A stretch of 64,000 nucleotides of DNA from Persicaria tinctoria (taxonomy: Eukaryota > Streptophyta > Magnoliopsida > Caryophyllales > Polygonaceae). Numbering within the stretch: position 1 is the stretch's first letter; the number at the start of each line of letters is the position of its first letter. Of this stretch, positions 12,629 to 22,631 are shown in pieces. The DNA lies in assembly GCA_037127255.1 (NCBI GenBank), contig JBANSL010000001.1:38245001-38309000 (forward strand), read 5' to 3'. Made by a program: the position numbers and the translations under genes. Under the pieces are notes generated by a model that made no database searches, had not been told where the DNA came from, and saw nothing but the letters and a program-made list of their open reading frames with translations.

Positions 12629-13406
12629 ACTAGTATCAGAGTCAAGGTTTGTGCGTGCTTTCTTTGATTTTGATATGGTGGTCCTACTGATTTGATGACT
12701 TGGGAGATATGGGGAGATGGGGATGATGATCCCGCACTCTTGAGGTATTGGCAGCGACAAAGGGAGGCTCAAAGGCATCGCCTTTGGCTTCAACGGCAAG
12801 CGGAGATCGATGAGGAAAGGAGACGTCAAAATAAACTTCGACGTCGCTAACATATTTGGCTTCTACAACAACGAGAGGCTGAGGAAGCACGACGACGAGA
12901 GGATGAGGCATGGCTTCAAGCCGGGCTTGATTCCATTGCAGCCAAGACGAAGGAGGAATTCGTTGTCCAAAAAACAGCCCTGCACGACAATTTTGTTTTG
13001 CAGATTCCCGTTGATTCCGACCTCAGAATCGCCTCATCTCAGATTCCCTGCGTAGATAACTTAGAGATCTTTCCAATGAAGGGTCATACGCTATCATAAT
13101 CTCAAGGGAGGGTCTCCGCAAAGCAATTTTGCGCAGAATTTGTTGAACGTGTCTGGAGATGTTCGTGAGGTTCTCTTCGCTGACGTTGAGCCAAAAGTGA
13201 AGGTCGTTGATGAGTAGATCGGTGTGACCAAGGAGCCAATTCAGATCGTTGATGTTGATTGCTCCAAGGCCATCATTGACGCTATTGTTTTTGAGGTTTC
13301 TCGACCTCGAAATCTCCCGGTAGTTGTCCGTTATAGTTCTCTTTTTGTTCAAGGCCAGGCTACTGCTCCCCTAGTGCCCTACAATGAGTTGATTTGAGGA
13401 CGAATC
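12629..13406 (+). pseudogene. Remnant coding DNA of element G, unrecognised
   Basis: Frames around 12745-13090 encode an Arg/Gln/Glu-rich charged segment and then a segment beginning TKEEFVVQKTALHDNF. Another frame from about 13130 to 13397 reads through with a single stop (for example NLLNVSGDVREVLFADVEP). This looks like decayed coding sequence with at least one frameshift, but I cannot assign a family. The very end (13390-13406 joined to 26426-26444 across the K insertion) resembles the end of a chromovirus polyprotein followed by a polypurine tract. No reverse transcriptase or integrase remains, so G is internally deleted. Confidence 0.45.
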
Positions 13407-13946
13407 TGAAGAGTCTATAAGGTGATGAATAATACTCTAGAAGGGGGGGGGGGGGATGAATAGAGTATGGACGATTTTCGCAACAATAGCAATTTAGTGC
13501 AACTTGTCAAGACCTTGATATAGGCTATCAGAACTTGACAAAGTAAAATCGAATGTGATAAAGTAAATGCGGAATATAAAAGATGAACACACGAATTGTT
13601 AACGAGGTTCGGCACCAACTTGCCTACGTCCCCGCCTAGGATTGTCCAATCCGTAGGATTCAAACACTTCTTATTTCACTTCTTTTGAGCCTAGAACTTC
13701 CTAGAGAAACTTCCCTTTCTCTATACAAAGCCTCACCGCTTCTATTCTAGCTCTCAACCTTACAAGTGAAATAAAAGCTCACACCACACACCAAGTGTGT
13801 TTTGATCGAGTATGAAAACTCTAAGTGTAAAATGAATGACTTGTACAATAAGTGCTAGTGTTACTTACCACTTGTTCAAGGTCTTGAGTCTGTGATCCTT
13901 CGTGTTCAGCCATAAGACAGAGATTAGCCTGTTCTTTTTCGGTGTC

Positions 13947-14975
13947 TTAGTCACATGATGAATTTGAGTCACTCCAGGTTGCAAGCATAGCCTTTTTCTT
14001 TTGTTCATATTTCTTGAACTTATTTCTTTTCTTCATAAGGCACTCCTTTACGAGATGATCTGTCTCGCCACACTCAAAACATGTTAGCACTTTTGGCTTC
14101 TTTGACATGTTGGGAGACTTGCTTTTGAATCTAGATGAATCAGCATTTTCACGGTTGGAAAATTGTTTTTTCATCTTCAGAATTCGAGCTAATCCCCGTG
14201 TGATGAGAGCAAAGGGATCATCTTCGTCGTCTGATTCATCACTCTCAGATTGTGAGTGATCTTTCTTTGCTTTGAGAGCAAGGTTCTTTGTTGTTGAAGG
14301 TACTTCTCCATCTTCCTCGTTTAATATCATCTCATGAGTGATAAGTTTTCCGAGAAGATCATCTAATGGTAGTGTAGAGAGATCTTGAGCTTCCTCAATT
14401 GCAGTAACCTTGGGACCCCACTTGGTTTTTGGAAGGCTCCTTAGAACCTTTCGAACCTTTTCTGGGTTGGAGAAGGTTTTCCCAAGTGAGTCGAGGTTGT
14501 TAACAATTTGAGTGAATCTCGTGAACATCTCCTTTACTGTCTCATCAGGATTCATCTTGAAAAGTTCATATTGCCTGAGAAAGATATTAATCTTACTCTC
14601 TTTGACTTGACTTGTGCCCTCATAAGTAACTATAAGTTTGTCCCAAATTTCCTTGGCACTTTTGCAAGCTGAGACACGATTAAATTCATTAGCATCGAGA
14701 GCGCAATATAATAGATTCATAGCTTTGTAGTTCTTAGCAATGTTCTCAAGATCAGTCTGATCGTAATCAGACTCAGTTTTATCAACTTGCTTTCCATCGA
14801 CAGTCTTTTTAGGAACGTGTGGTCCATTCTTGACCAGGCCCCATAGCTCAAGGTCTTGATCAATGATGAACATTTGCATCAATGATCTCCAGTGGACAAA
14901 GTTATTGCCACAGAAAAGTGGATGTCTATTGGTTGACATTCCTTGAGCAAAACCTCCATCACCTATGGTAGACAT
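13947..14975 (-). CDS. gag: gag copy 3, inside the 3' composite LTR
   Basis: An intact 342-residue Gag of the copia type. It assembles virus-like particles and packages RNA. An N-terminal segment with PLFCGNNFVHWRSLMQMF (about residues 19-36) is typical of the copia Gag/UBN2 family. A C-terminal zinc knuckle CFECGETDHLVKEC fits CX2CX4HX4C. An acidic stretch, SESDESDDEDD, precedes the knuckle. It shares with gag1, against gag2, the residues EGT, an extra RK, EED, KKD, ECL, MLAT and SDSN. It has no pol downstream in its own transcription unit, because the LTR tail follows. The start follows the leader ATG shared by all three copies. Confidence 0.85.
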   Translation of the reverse strand: MSTIGDGGFAQGMSTNRHPLFCGNNFVHWRSLMQMFIIDQDLELWGLVKNGPHVPKKTVDGKQVDKTESDYDQTDLENIAKNYKAMNLLYCALDANEFNRVSACKSAKEIWDKLIVTYEGTSQVKESKINIFLRQYELFKMNPDETVKEMFTRFTQIVNNLDSLGKTFSNPEKVRKVLRSLPKTKWGPKVTAIEEAQDLSTLPLDDLLGKLITHEMILNEEDGEVPSTTKNLALKAKKDHSQSESDESDDEDDPFALITRGLARILKMKKQFSNRENADSSRFKSKSPNMSKKPKVLTCFECGETDHLVKECLMKKRNKFKKYEQKKKAMLATWSDSNSSCD

Positions 14976-15017
14976 GCTGAAAACTCACAAGATTGTTAAA
15001 TCAAAACAGTGAGCCAA

Positions 15018-15029
15018 GCTCTAATACCA
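15018..15029 (-). promoter_or_regulatory. PBS1 inside the 3' composite LTR
   Basis: On the minus strand this reads TGGTATTAGAGC, one mismatch from the initiator tRNA-Met site, two bases from the LTR end. It is identical to the copy at 25313-25324 and differs from PBS2 at 23694-23705. Confidence 0.8.
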
Positions 15030-15626
15030 ATTGAAGAGTCTATAAGGCGATGAATAATACTCAAGAAGGGGGGGGGGGGGATGAATAGAATATGGACGAT
15101 TTTCGCAACAATAGCAATTTAGTGCAACTTGTCAAGACCTTGATATAGGCTATCAGAACTTGACAAAGTAAAATCGAATGTGATAAAGTAAATGCGGAAT
15201 ATAAAAGATGAACACACGAATTGTTAACGAGGTTCGGCACCAACTTGCCTACGTCCCCGCCTAGGATTGTCCAATCTGTAGGATTCAAACACTTCTTATT
15301 TCACTTCTTTTGAGCCTAGAACTTCCTAGAGAAACTTCCCTTTCTCTATACAAAGCCTCACCGCTTCTATTCTAGCTCTCAACCTTACAAGTGAAATAAA
15401 AGCTCACACCACACACCAAGTGTGTTTTGATCGAGTATGAAAACTCTAAGTGTAAAATGAATGACTTGTACAATAAGTGCTAGTGTTTCTTTCAACTCTT
15501 AAGCAATGATTACCAACTAGGATTTAGGAGAATGTAAGAGAAACTTGACGAATGCTTTAGGATGCTATGAATGCTTGCGTTGTTGCTTAGATGCTTAGTT
15601 AGTTCCCATCCTTCTTAGCCTTCGTC

Positions 15627-15633
15627 TTTTTAT
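15627..15633 (-). promoter_or_regulatory. Putative TATA box, K 3' LTR
   Basis: Minus-strand TATAAAA. The same box is in the 5' LTR at 25927-25933. The duplicated LTR tail (last 450-456 bp in sense) lies entirely downstream of this position, so each composite LTR would have one promoter. Confidence 0.55.
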
Positions 15634-16148
15634 AGTCGGAACACTTTGTAGAGCTTCTTAGAGGGAGACCGTTTGAAATTCAAATCCTTTCCAAAGTATT
15701 TGAATTCTTTCCAAAAGAAGATCCTTTGTGTGCCTTCCAAGAGTTCTTCCAACTTTCTTCATGATCAAGTATGATCAATTGGAGATTGGTTCTTCATGAT
15801 CAACTTTCTTCATGATCAACTTTCTTCATGATCAAGTGAAAACAAGAAAGAATATGCATAATGTATCTAGTACATAAAATGGGTTAGATGAGAAACTCAT
15901 ATAAAAATCGATAAAGCCCAAGTCTCATCACATAGCCCAATATAGAGCCCATTATAATTTAAGCCCAAAAGGATTGGCTTCGAATTCTTTCATGTAAAAG
16001 AATAAGTTGAACTAGATAAATGCATAAGTGATCAAAACATTTTAGTCTGGGCTTCAAGACCTTGAAACCCAGCCTTTTTATCTTTCATCATCCTTTAGAT
16101 CACCTGCACGTTAGTTCTCAAGATCTTACAATCAAGGTGGAGTCTTCA

Positions 16149-16161
16149 ATCTCCCCCTTGA
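16149..16161 (-). promoter_or_regulatory. Polypurine tract of element K
   Basis: The minus strand reads CATCAAGGGGGAGAT directly before the 3' LTR start TGAAGACTCCACC. This tract marks 16148 as the true start of the 3' LTR. Confidence 0.85.
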
Positions 16162-16465
16162 TGGAAGACAAAACATGTGTCATTATTCATAACATATTTC
16201 CAGTAATCATAAGAGGAAATAAGCATATTATAATATAAGCATAAAATGTTTGGATCATCGAAGTTTTAAAACATCAAGCCCTTAATCAACCAGTACCAAA
16301 ACGCAGGGCAACCAAAACATTCTCCCCCTTTTTGTCTTCCAACAAAAGGGCAGAGAGGTGAAAATGTCTGAAACACCAACCAAAAAACAACCAACGGACC
16401 AGAAGTTTTAAAAGACGAGTATCAAAAGATGAGTTTTTAGAGAGTAGAGAAAAGAGAGTGGGAGA

Positions 16466-18176
16466 TCAAGACCTTGAGTCAGAATCCCCATCTGCAGCCT
16501 TCTTCTTCTTGATCTTTAGAGCCTTCTTGCCTTTCTTAGCAGAGGATGGCCCAGCAGCAGAGGATGTACCAGTGGCTCCAGGAGCATTAGGATCTTCAGG
16601 AGGGGCAATGCCAGCTCCTTCCTCAACCCATTCGCCAAAGGCGGGGTACTGCTTGTTGGGTGGAAGGTATTTCCTTCTAACCTCATCTCTGCACCTCTTC
16701 CTCCACCTTGCACGGGTGTCTCTGGTGACCTTGTCTTGTTCCATCTCTGCAAGCTGTCTTTGACGCTCCACATCCCTGTATTTCTTGATCACACCATATT
16801 GCTCGACCGTGAGAATGGTGGGTTCATGATGAGTGGGGCGCAGGATAGGACGTTTCTTCACTTGATTTTCACAGTTGAGGATGACGTTCCCAATCTTCTC
16901 ACGCACATGATCAAAGGTTTCTTGCTCCATTGGCATGATAGAGCCTGTAGCAGTGTAGGTGAGAGCGTTGAGGAGCATCATTTGGTCGAGCTTGCAGTTG
17001 ACCATGGAGAGGAGCTCATGAGTCTGGTCCTGGCGAATCACCACGTCCGACCACATCCTACTCAGATCAAACCTAAGGTCTTGAATCTCAGTCTCCACAA
17101 CAGCCAATCTATCCTCACTCAAATTAGGTTCAACAACCTGTTTTCCCTTTGAGTCCTTCCTCAGAAACCATTGCCCCCTCAGATTTTTGGCAATGCCCAA
17201 TCTATCTAGGCAACCATCATCAACAATCCCACTATAGGTTTGCTTTTCTTCTCCTGATGTGTCGATCTCAAAGGCTTCAAAGATTTTGGGCAAAAGATTT
17301 GCATAGGGTAAACTGTAAAGGCATAGGCTGAGAGGAGGTGGAGACATGGGTCATGTAGTCGAGGATGAGTTTGGGTAAATCAGGCTCGTATCCGTTCATG
17401 ATTAGGAAAAGGATCTCGAGAAGATTCTCGGTCACCAATTCCCTGGAATGGATGCGTGGGAAGATACAACGAGCCAAAATAGTGAAGATGAGCTTGGCTT
17501 GAAGGTTTAGGGCAATGTGAGTGGGTTTGAGGGTGGATGAAGATCCAGGGCCTTGAGATTTTAGGAAGAATTCATCTCGTGCTCGTGAGAGACATTCAAA
17601 TCAGCTTGGGAATTCTTTTGTGGGAATCTCAGTTGGAAGATCAAGGATGAGAGCAAGGCTCTCGGGAGAGAGACGAATTCGAGTGTTCTTGACCTTAGAA
17701 ACTAGGGTTAGGGTTCCATTTACCCGATGAACAGTGAGATTGGCATAAAAGAGTCGGGTAAGTTGGGGATAGGCAAAGTTGCCAGGGTTAAGCAAGGTCC
17801 AGAAGCAGGTAGATTTGAGGAGGGAAATGCAAGGCAAGGGCATGGATTGGAGGAGGTTGAAATCGACAGCATCACAGAAGCATAAGCGACGGTTGCAAAA
17901 GTCCTGTTTCCAGGACTCCTCAACCTCTTTGTTGCAAAACCAATTGGGGGAAATGCTAGAGGGTACCTGAGGAGGACGAGCAGTAGCTGTAGATGCTGGA
18001 GCTTTGCCTTTGGATTTCCTGATCAGAGGTGGTGGCGATAGTGATCTCTCGCTTGAATCCTCGGAGTGTTCTTCAGATTCCTCCATGATTTTCTTCCCCT
18101 TGTTGGCCGACATCTTATATCTCTTAGCAGAAGGTGCTGGAGATGGAGATGCTGAGGAACGCTTTAATCCCACCAT
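16466..18176 (-). pseudogene. Extra 3' ORF of element K, putative plant transposon-protein domain
   Basis: It lies between pol and the 3' LTR. It reads as three segments separated by frameshifts: 18176-17601 (191 aa, Ser/Pro/Lys-rich start), 17477-17277, and 17347-16466 (the last 293-residue frame). The middle has the Leu-rich style of the 'putative plant transposon protein' domain found with copia and other elements. The last segment has a likely coiled coil (VVETEIQDLRFDLSRMWSD) and ends in a strongly basic tail, KKGKKALKIKKKKAADG. A coiled coil with a lysine tail suggests a nuclear nucleic-acid-binding role, but that is inference. No transmembrane segment or signal peptide suggests an envelope protein. 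Function unknown. Confidence 0.6.
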
Positions 18177-18666
18177 TTGGTTACAAAAACAGAGAGGGTT
18201 TTTGGAATTTGACGAGAGAGAGAGAGAGAGTTTCAGAGAGTGTGAAAATGGAATGGATGAGACAGAGGGAGAGAGGGGATTAAAAAGCTAAAAAACTGGA
18301 AACTGAATGGTTTCACTCTTTGATCAAAAGGTAAGTACAGATTCATTAATTCAAGTGAACAGAAAGTAATGATGTTCTTAAAATTCTAAACCCAAAGTGT
18401 CACATCCACTTGCACAAAATAGAGAGATTTTTAAAAAAATAAAAACGGAAACCAAGATATGTGAGTACCAATATTTGAAAGGGGTAAATGATATCAAGAT
18501 AAACTCAGAAACATTAAAAGATACTCTTGTTGAATATCCATAAGATATTAACCAGAGTTTGATCCAAAATAATTTTATTCGGATGAACATCCAGAAACCT
18601 TATGAAGTCAAGGTCTTGAGATTTCATTTGAATTCATGACTTTCATATAGGGAGCAATTGCTCCCC
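18177..18666 (-). other. Non-coding spacer between pol and the 3' ORF of K
   Basis: About 490 bp without a gene. It holds one exact TCAAGGTCTTGA motif (18608-18619) and a GA microsatellite at 18214-18230 that may lie in the 5' leader of the 3' ORF. Confidence 0.6.
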
Positions 18667-20145
18667 CTAAGAAAGTGCTTCCCTATTAAGCATACCCAAC
18701 TCCAATCTAATAAAATTGAAACGATCTTCAGGAAGTGGTTTAGTAAAAATGTCAGCTAACTGAAAGTCAGTGGATATGAAGGATATTGATACATCACCTT
18801 TCTCCACATGATCTCTTATAAAATGGTGTCTCACATCAATGTGCTTGGTTCTCGAATGCTGCACTGGATTTTTAGTGATTGAAATAGCACTAGTATTATC
18901 ACACAAGATAGGAATACCTTTAAGATCAATTCCAAGGTCTCTGAGTTGTTGTGCTATCCAAAGAATCTGAGAGCAACATGCACCAGCAATAATGTACTCG
19001 GCTTCTGCAGTTGATAAGGCTACTGAATTCTGTTTCTTAGAGTGCCAACTTATCAAGGAGGATCCTAGGAGTTGGCAATAGCCAGAAGTGCTTTTTCTAT
19101 CAACTTTGTATCCTGCAAAATCTGCATCTGAGTAGCCTTTTAAATGAAAGTTACTTTGTTTAGGATACCATAGCCCAAGGTCTTGAGATCCATTTAGGTA
19201 TCTGAAGATCATTTTTACAGCAATAAGATGATACTCTTTGGGGTCACTTTGGAATTGAGCACACATACAGACACTGAACATTATGTCAGGTCTACTAGCA
19301 GTAAGGTATAGGAGTGAACCAATCATACCTCTGTACTCTTTTTGGTTCACATTCTTACCATTCTTATCTTGATCAAGGGAGAGAGTGGAGCTCATAGGGG
19401 TCTTTGCTACCTTTGATTGTTCCATTTTGTATTTCTTTAGTAGATCCCTGGTATATTTCCCTTGATTAAAAAAGATACCCTTACTAGTTTGAAGAACTTG
19501 TAAGCCAAGGAAGAAGTTTAATTCTCCCATGAGACTCATTTCGAATTCTCTGCACATAATTTCAGAAAACTCCTTGAAGAGGGAATTATTAGTAGCACCA
19601 AATAATATATCATCTACATATATTTGAACAATCAAAAGATCATTTCCACGAGTCTTGATGAAGGGAGTTTTATCAATCAATCCTCTTTGAAAACCATTTT
19701 CAAGAAGGTATTTGGACAATCTTTCATACCAAGCTCTTGGGGCTTGTTTGAGACCATAGAGAGCTTTGTCCAATTTATACACATGATTAGGAAATTCTTC
19801 ACTTTCAAATCCTGGTGGTTGAGCAACATAAACCTCTTCTTCTAAGAACCCATTTAGGAATGCACATTTGACATCCATTTGAAATAGCTTGATACCCATG
19901 AAAGATGCAAAAGCAAGTAATATTCGTATAGCTTCTAACCTTGCTACGGGAGCAAATGTCTCCTCGTAGTCTATACCTTCTTCTTGATTGTATCCTTGAG
20001 CAACAAGTCTTGCTTTGTTTCGAATGATCTTGCCTGCTTCATCCAGTTTATTTCGAAACACCCATCTAGTTCCTATGACTGATTGGTGTTGTGGCCTGGG
20101 TTGAAGAGTCCATACCTTGTTCCTTTCAAACTCATTTAGCTCATT
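18667..20145 (-). CDS. pol: Copia reverse transcriptase and RNase H segment of pol
   Basis: An open frame covering the whole RT-RNase H part. RT copies element RNA into DNA and RNase H removes the RNA. Visible motifs: NKARLVAQGYNQEEGIDYEE, then VKCAFLNGFLEEEVY, the catalytic box YVDDILFG, SLLYLTASRPDIMFS, then the RNase H landmarks DADFAGYKVDRKSTSGYC, ALSTAEAEY, SRTKHIDVRHHFIRDHV and ADIFTKPLP. It follows in frame after a TAA stop at about 20145, where a Gln codon (CAA) is expected, so translation from upstream pol would be cut. Otherwise it looks undamaged, in keeping with a fairly recent insertion. Confidence 0.9.
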   Translation of the reverse strand, partial: NELNEFERNKVWTLQPRPQHQSVIGTRWVFRNKLDEAGKIIRNKARLVAQGYNQEEGIDYEETFAPVARLEAIRILLAFASFMGIKLFQMDVKCAFLNGFLEEEVYVAQPPGFESEEFPNHVYKLDKALYGLKQAPRAWYERLSKYLLENGFQRGLIDKTPFIKTRGNDLLIVQIYVDDILFGATNNSLFKEFSEIMCREFEMSLMGELNFFLGLQVLQTSKGIFFNQGKYTRDLLKKYKMEQSKVAKTPMSSTLSLDQDKNGKNVNQKEYRGMIGSLLYLTASRPDIMFSVCMCAQFQSDPKEYHLIAVKMIFRYLNGSQDLGLWYPKQSNFHLKGYSDADFAGYKVDRKSTSGYCQLLGSSLISWHSKKQNSVALSTAEAEYIIAGACCSQILWIAQQLRDLGIDLKGIPILCDNTSAISITKNPVQHSRTKHIDVRHHFIRDHVEKGDVSISFISTDFQLADIFTKPLPEDRFNFIRLELGMLNREALS

Positions 20146-20760
20146 TTACATGGCAGTGATCCAATCTGAGTCCTTGAGTGCTTCAGCTGGGGTCTTTGGT
20201 TCTATAAGAGAAACAAAAGCATAGAAGACACAAAGATTCTTTAATCTAGATCGAGTTTGTACCCCAGATGATGGATCTGATAAGATATCTTGAGCTGAGT
20301 GTGAAGAGGCATGTTTGAATTTTCGTAGCTTTGGACCCTGATTGTTTGAACTAGTAGCATGTCTCTCTTCAAGGTCTTGAGAGATAATTTGAGTGTTGGA
20401 TTCTTCAATGACCGAATCCTGATTCTGTAGTCCCTTCTCAAGGTCTTTAGATAGCTCGTTGGTATCTTGGATTTGTTCTTGCATGTTTCTTTCTTGGTCC
20501 TGCTTATTTTCAGCCTTGTCCTCTTCTTCTCCATCCGAATCATGATGATTTAGATTGAGATCTGCAAAACCTTCACTCAACGCACCATTGTTGCTTTCGT
20601 CGAATACCACATGGATACTCTCCTCAACAATTTTGGTGCGCTTGTTATAAACTCTATAGGCTTTTCTAGTAGTAGAATAACCAAGGAAGATACCTTCATC
20701 ACTACGTGCGTCAAATTTTCCAAGATTATCTTTGCCATTGTTATGAAAAAGCAAGTGCAT
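20146..20760 (-). pseudogene. pol: pol segment between integrase and reverse transcriptase
   Basis: 204 residues. It begins within the integrase C-terminal region (ARSDEGIFLGYSTTRKAYRV) and continues through a low-complexity acidic/Gln-rich linker to the start of RT. It is one frame off the preceding protease-integrase frame, so a frameshift lies near 20760. It ends at the TAA described for the RT segment. The landmark GIFLGYS is typical of copia pol. Confidence 0.8.
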
Positions 20761-21881
20761 CCAAAAGGTTTGAAGTAGGAAATGCTAGGCTTTCTTCCTT
20801 TGAAAAGTTCATAAGGAGTCTTTTTCAAAATGGGACGAATTAAGCATCGATTCAAAATGTAGTTGGCTGTATTAACAGCCTCAGCCCAGTAGATTTTTGG
20901 CAAACCATTTTCCAAAAGCATTGTTCTAGACATGTCCTCCAAAGTGCGGTTATTTCGTTCCACAACTCCGTTTTGTTGAGGAGTTCTAGGTGCTGAAAAG
21001 TTGTTTGAAATTCCATATTTAGCACAAAATAAATCAAACTTTAGTTGATCAAATTCTCTACCATGATCACTCCTAATGGAGACAATAGGTATGCTTTTCA
21101 AGGTCTGCAACTCTTTGCAAAGTTCAGAAAACTCGAGAAAAGCCTCTGATTTTTCTCTTAAAAAGGAGATCCATGTAAAACGAGAGAAATCATCAATAAT
21201 AACCAGGATGTATTGTTTACCCTTTGGATATTTGACTCGCATAGGTCCACACAAGTCCATATGTAACAACTCAAGAGGGCGAGAGGAACTTACAACCTTT
21301 TTAGCCTTGAAGGAACTGCGTGTCTGTTTGCCTCTTGTGCATGCATTGCATAGATCTTCTTTCTTGAAGTTTAGATCAGGCAATCCTCTCACAAGATCTC
21401 TTGTTTTGAGCTTATTGAGGGTGTGCATGCTTACATGACCTAGTCTTTTATGCCATAGGCTGGGGTCTTCTGTCAAGACCTTGAGGCACTTGAGTTTTGT
21501 ACCTGTAGTATGATTAGCATTTACAGCATAAGTGTTGTTGTGCCTGTGAGCAGTGAGGATTAGATCATCAGTCTCTTCATTCCTGACTTCACACTTGTGT
21601 CTGTCAAAGCCAACTTTGTTTCCTTTGTCACACAACTGAGAGAGACTTAAGAGGTTATACTTTAATCCATCAACAAGATAAACATCCTTAATGCAACTTT
21701 CTGAATTACCAATACCAATAATGTTGCACTTCCCTTTATCACCAACAGTAATTGTTCCAGTGGTTTGTTCCTTAAGATCTTGAAATAGAGATTTCTTTCC
21801 ACTCATGTGTCGTGAGCATCCACTGTCCATTATCCATTTTGGCTCTTTGCTCTTGATGATATCCTGCAATACCAACATCAA
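20761..21881 (-). pseudogene. pol: Copia protease and integrase segment of pol
   Basis: Protease active-site region WIMDSGCSRHMSG near the start. Next is the GAG-pre-integrase zinc finger LWHKRLGHVSMHTLNKL...CNAC (HHCC), then the integrase catalytic core with LLHMDLCGPM (first Asp), IRSDHGREFD (second Asp) and TPQQNGVVERNNRT (Glu). This part cleaves Gag-Pol and inserts cDNA. The catalytic residues are all present, but the frame shifts near 20760, before the end of the integrase. The sequence style (TRGKQTRSSFKAKKV, SRPLELLHMDL) is SIRE/Maximus-like. Confidence 0.88.
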
Positions 21882-22631
21882 CCTTTCCGGCTACACCAAT
21901 ACATAGTTTTAGATTCATAATGAGGATAGACCATGTTGGGTAGTCTTGTCCCTTTAGGAACCCAAACTTGTTTTATCTGTTCATTAAGTCGAACTTGAAA
22001 TGTATTTCTAATGATGTAGGGATCCTTTCTCCTATATGGACAGGTTTCTCTAACATGCCCTTTCTTACAACAATGGAAGCAAGTAGGTGAACGCCAATAG
22101 CCTTTAGCCTTAACGAAAGTGGTACTAGGTTTCTTTGGAAAATTCTTGTTGTATCCAATACCACTTCTATTAATAGAGAGTTGTTGTTCACCCAACATCT
22201 TATCAAGATTAGCTTTAGATCTGGTGAATTGAATGAGTGAAGTCTGCTGGTCTTGACACTTATCGGTTAGCTTCGCCTTCTCTTTCTCTAAATCCTCATT
22301 ACGATTCTTTAGAGAGGAGAGGCTTTGCCTGAGATCAGAATTCTCTGAGCTCAAGGTCTTGACTTTAACGTCAAGGGCCGACCGAGATGTTTCAAGATTT
22401 TTCATTTCCAGCGACATATCACTACTATTTTTGTTGATCTATCAGCTTTTCTTTCAAGGTGTTGATTTCACTGTTGTAAGCATCTTCATTAGAAATCATA
22501 TTTCTTAGGACTTCAGAAAGAACATCAGGAGGACTAGACATTAGATTTCTTACCACTTGTTCAAGGTCTTGAGTCTGTGATCCTTCGTGTTCAGCCATAA
22601 GACAGAGATTAGCCTGTTCTTTTTTGGTGTC
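21878..22631 (-). pseudogene. gag: Gag-tail: coiled coil and second zinc knuckle
   Basis: Directly after the gag2 TAA the same frame stays open, from 22631 (DTKKEQANLCLMAEHEGSQ) to stops near 22440. After a one-base shift it continues as the 179-aa frame 22417-21878. That frame has heptad-like Leu/Lys/Glu repeats (SLEMKNLETSRSALDVKVK onward), a zinc knuckle CFHCCKKGHVRETC, and a link to the protease frame with a 4-base overlap. In SIRE-type elements this region joins gag to pol. Only the copy behind gag2 is complete; gag1 and gag3 are cut off about 85 bp after their stop codon by the LTR tail. Confidence 0.7.

Larger units (their letters stand above)
13407..16148 (-). repeat. 3' composite LTR of element K
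   Basis: It consists of a full LTR (15032-16148, 1117 bp), PBS1 (15018-15029), leader, gag3 (13947-14975) and a 456-bp LTR tail (13407-13862). The tail repeats the U5-side end of the full LTR and joins the gag 3' flank at 13862, the same junction as at 24160. The full LTR carries a short tandem expansion of a TTCATGATCAACT-type unit near 15793-15837 that the 5' copy lacks. A run of 13 G is present in both the tail and the full LTR. Confidence 0.85.

Noticed and set aside
12626..12911. Minus-strand open frames over the G internal region
   Set aside because: They are antisense to the better coding-like plus-strand frames of the element and have no recognised motif.
16466..18176. Reading the K 3' ORF as a retroviral-type envelope gene
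   Set aside because: No signal peptide, transmembrane helix or furin-like site is visible, and the C-terminus is lysine-rich and soluble.
16458..18291. Plus-strand open frames opposite the K 3' ORF
   Set aside because: They are antisense shadows of the minus-strand ORF, whose composition and position fit an accessory retrotransposon gene.
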